From: Candidatus Eiseniibacteriota bacterium | GTDB taxonomy: Bacteria > Eisenbacteria > RBG-16-71-46 > CAIMUX01 | NCBI GenBank assembly: GCA_020431745.1 | Contig: JAGQHR010000298.1 | Span: 1-5,152 of the forward strand | Length of the DNA: 5,152 bases | Direction: 5' to 3' | In this document: positions 4,402 through 5,152 of the stretch, piece after piece | Numbering within the stretch: position 1 is the first letter of the stretch | Layout: every line of letters begins with the position of its first letter | Program-made: the position numbers and the translations under genes | Notes under the pieces: generated by a model | Told to the model about the DNA's origin: nothing | Databases searched by the model: none | The model's input: the letters and a program-made list of their open reading frames with translations, nothing else

Positions 4402-5152
4402 ATGTCGCCCATACGTCGAGGTGAGATCATCGTGGACGGCGTGCGTGCGCCGCTCCTCGAAGCCGGCCCCGAGGGAACCCCCCAGGCGGTCGTGTTCTTC
4501 CACGGTAATCCGGGCGCTTGTCTGGACTGGGAAGATCTGGTTGCGCGAGTCGGTGCCTTCGCCCGGGCCGTCGCCTTCGACCTGCCCGGCTTTGGACAGG
4601 CCGACAAGCCCCGGTCGTTCGACTACTCGGTTCCCGGCTACTCCCGCTTCGTGGAAGGCGCGCTTTCCCGGCTGGGAATCGACCGCGCCCACCTCGTCCT
4701 TCACGACATCGGCGGGTGGCATGGTCAACTCTGGGCCGCGACCCATCCGGACGCGTTCGCTAGTGTCGTGCTCATCAACACTCCGCCGGTCGTCGACTAC
4801 CGTTGGTACCTCCTGGCGAAGGTCTGGCGGACGCCGATCGCCGGGGAGCTCCTCCAGGCGGCGATGAATCGCCCGTTCTTCGATCTCAACGTCAAACGGG
4901 GCCGGGCCCGCCCCCTGCCCACTCCGTTCATCGATCGGATGTGGCGGGACTTCGACGCGGGCACCCGGCACGCCATCCTGAAGCTCTATCGGGCCACGGA
5001 CGTCCATCGGATCGTCGACGCCCCGGTCTCCATCTTCCACGAGCTCGCACGTCCAGCCCTCGTGATCTGGGGGCGGAGGGACCCTTATATCCCGGTTCGC
5101 TTCGCCGAGGCTCATCGAGAGATCTACCCGGGCCTACGCTACGTATATCTCG
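4402..5152 (+). CDS. Alpha/beta-hydrolase with Asp nucleophile, dehalogenase/epoxide-hydrolase type (cut by the right edge)
   Basis: The frame from ATG 4402 is open for 250 codons to the window end; an in-frame TAG at 4387 bounds it upstream. Two N-terminal strands (RRGEIIVDGVRAPLLEAG, 5-22) precede the oxyanion loop HGNPG (34-38), DLPGFG (60-65) and the nucleophile elbow LHDIGGWHG (100-108). Asp102 there occupies the nucleophile position, as in haloalkane dehalogenases, fluoroacetate dehalogenases and soluble epoxide hydrolases, and unlike the Ser of esterases. A cap domain lies at about 130-210. The acid is likely Asp227 in WGRRDPYIP (223-231); the catalytic His would follow beyond the window. 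HGNP resembles haloalkane dehalogenases, but the Trp that normally follows their Asp is Ile103, so substrate class is undecided. No Shine-Dalgarno precedes ATG 4402. A GTG at 4432 has GAGGTGAG 6 nt upstream, but would delete the first strand. The gene diverges from the membrane-protein gene. Confidence 0.85.
   Translation, partial: MSPIRRGEIIVDGVRAPLLEAGPEGTPQAVVFFHGNPGACLDWEDLVARVGAFARAVAFDLPGFGQADKPRSFDYSVPGYSRFVEGALSRLGIDRAHLVLHDIGGWHGQLWAATHPDAFASVVLINTPPVVDYRWYLLAKVWRTPIAGELLQAAMNRPFFDLNVKRGRARPLPTPFIDRMWRDFDAGTRHAILKLYRATDVHRIVDAPVSIFHELARPALVIWGRRDPYIPVRFAEAHREIYPGLRYVYL

Noticed and set aside
4268..4867. Plus-strand 199-codon open frame over the start of the hydrolase
   Set aside because: It is in another frame than the hydrolase with HGNPG/HDIGG motifs, and its product is Ser/Arg/Pro-rich without a pattern.
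3808..5115. A 435-codon open frame on the minus strand across the membrane-protein gene and the hydrolase
   Set aside because: It overlaps two genes with clear family features and starts and ends without a ribosome-binding site or domain content.
1..5152. CRISPR array, tRNA, rRNA, insertion sequence, or phage/defence genes
   Set aside because: I found no regularly spaced identical repeats, cloverleaf-like sequence, transposase-like product or terminal inverted repeats; the coding content is explained by five ordinary chromosomal genes.

Overview
The window is GC-rich bacterial DNA with two parts of minus-strand genes, one large secreted-protein gene on the plus strand, and a hydrolase gene that runs off the right edge. 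The best clue to the organism is the large protein at 1802-3871. It combines a signal peptide, an N-terminal domain that I recognise only by resemblance, a right-handed beta-helix, a short Cys-containing linker and a FlgD-like / type IX-style C-terminal domain. From memory this build, including the 'ADPRFCD...SPC' and 'GAWPVGCG' signatures, is typical of Candidatus Eisenbacteria, Krumholzibacteriota and related FCB-group lineages. This assignment is an inference, as no marker gene is present.

Layout. (1) 1-227, minus: the N-terminal 75 residues of a DinB-family protein, cut by the left edge. (2) 247-1536, minus: a complete 429-residue S33-family prolyl aminopeptidase (proline iminopeptidase) with all expected catalytic motifs. 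It lies 19 nt upstream of the DinB gene, and the two look like one transcription unit. (3) 1537-1801: a 265-bp divergent intergenic region with a repeated 11-mer, a dyad, a 10-bp palindrome and a good sigma70-type promoter facing right. (4) 1802-3871, plus: the secreted beta-helix protein. (5) 3888-4253, minus: a small membrane protein with four probable helices, convergent with the beta-helix gene and only 16 bp from it. (6) 4254-4401: a 148-bp divergent intergenic region with CTCGGGG repeats that can form alternative stems. (7) 4402 to the end, plus: an alpha/beta-hydrolase with an aspartate nucleophile (haloalkane dehalogenase / epoxide hydrolase type), cut by the right edge before its catalytic histidine.

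How the genes fit together. The genes do not form an evident pathway. The aminopeptidase and DinB protein are probably co-transcribed, while the beta-helix protein has its own promoter and is exported. The four genes with a clear ribosome-binding site use GGAGG/AGGAG; the three minus-strand ones all have AGGAG exactly 8 nt before ATG, which supports their starts. I see no mobile element, CRISPR array, tRNA, rRNA or defence system. The most interesting items are the regular 25-residue coil architecture and uncharacterised N-terminal domain of the secreted protein, the operator-like sequence in the 265-bp intergenic region, and the unusual nucleophile elbow of the last hydrolase.
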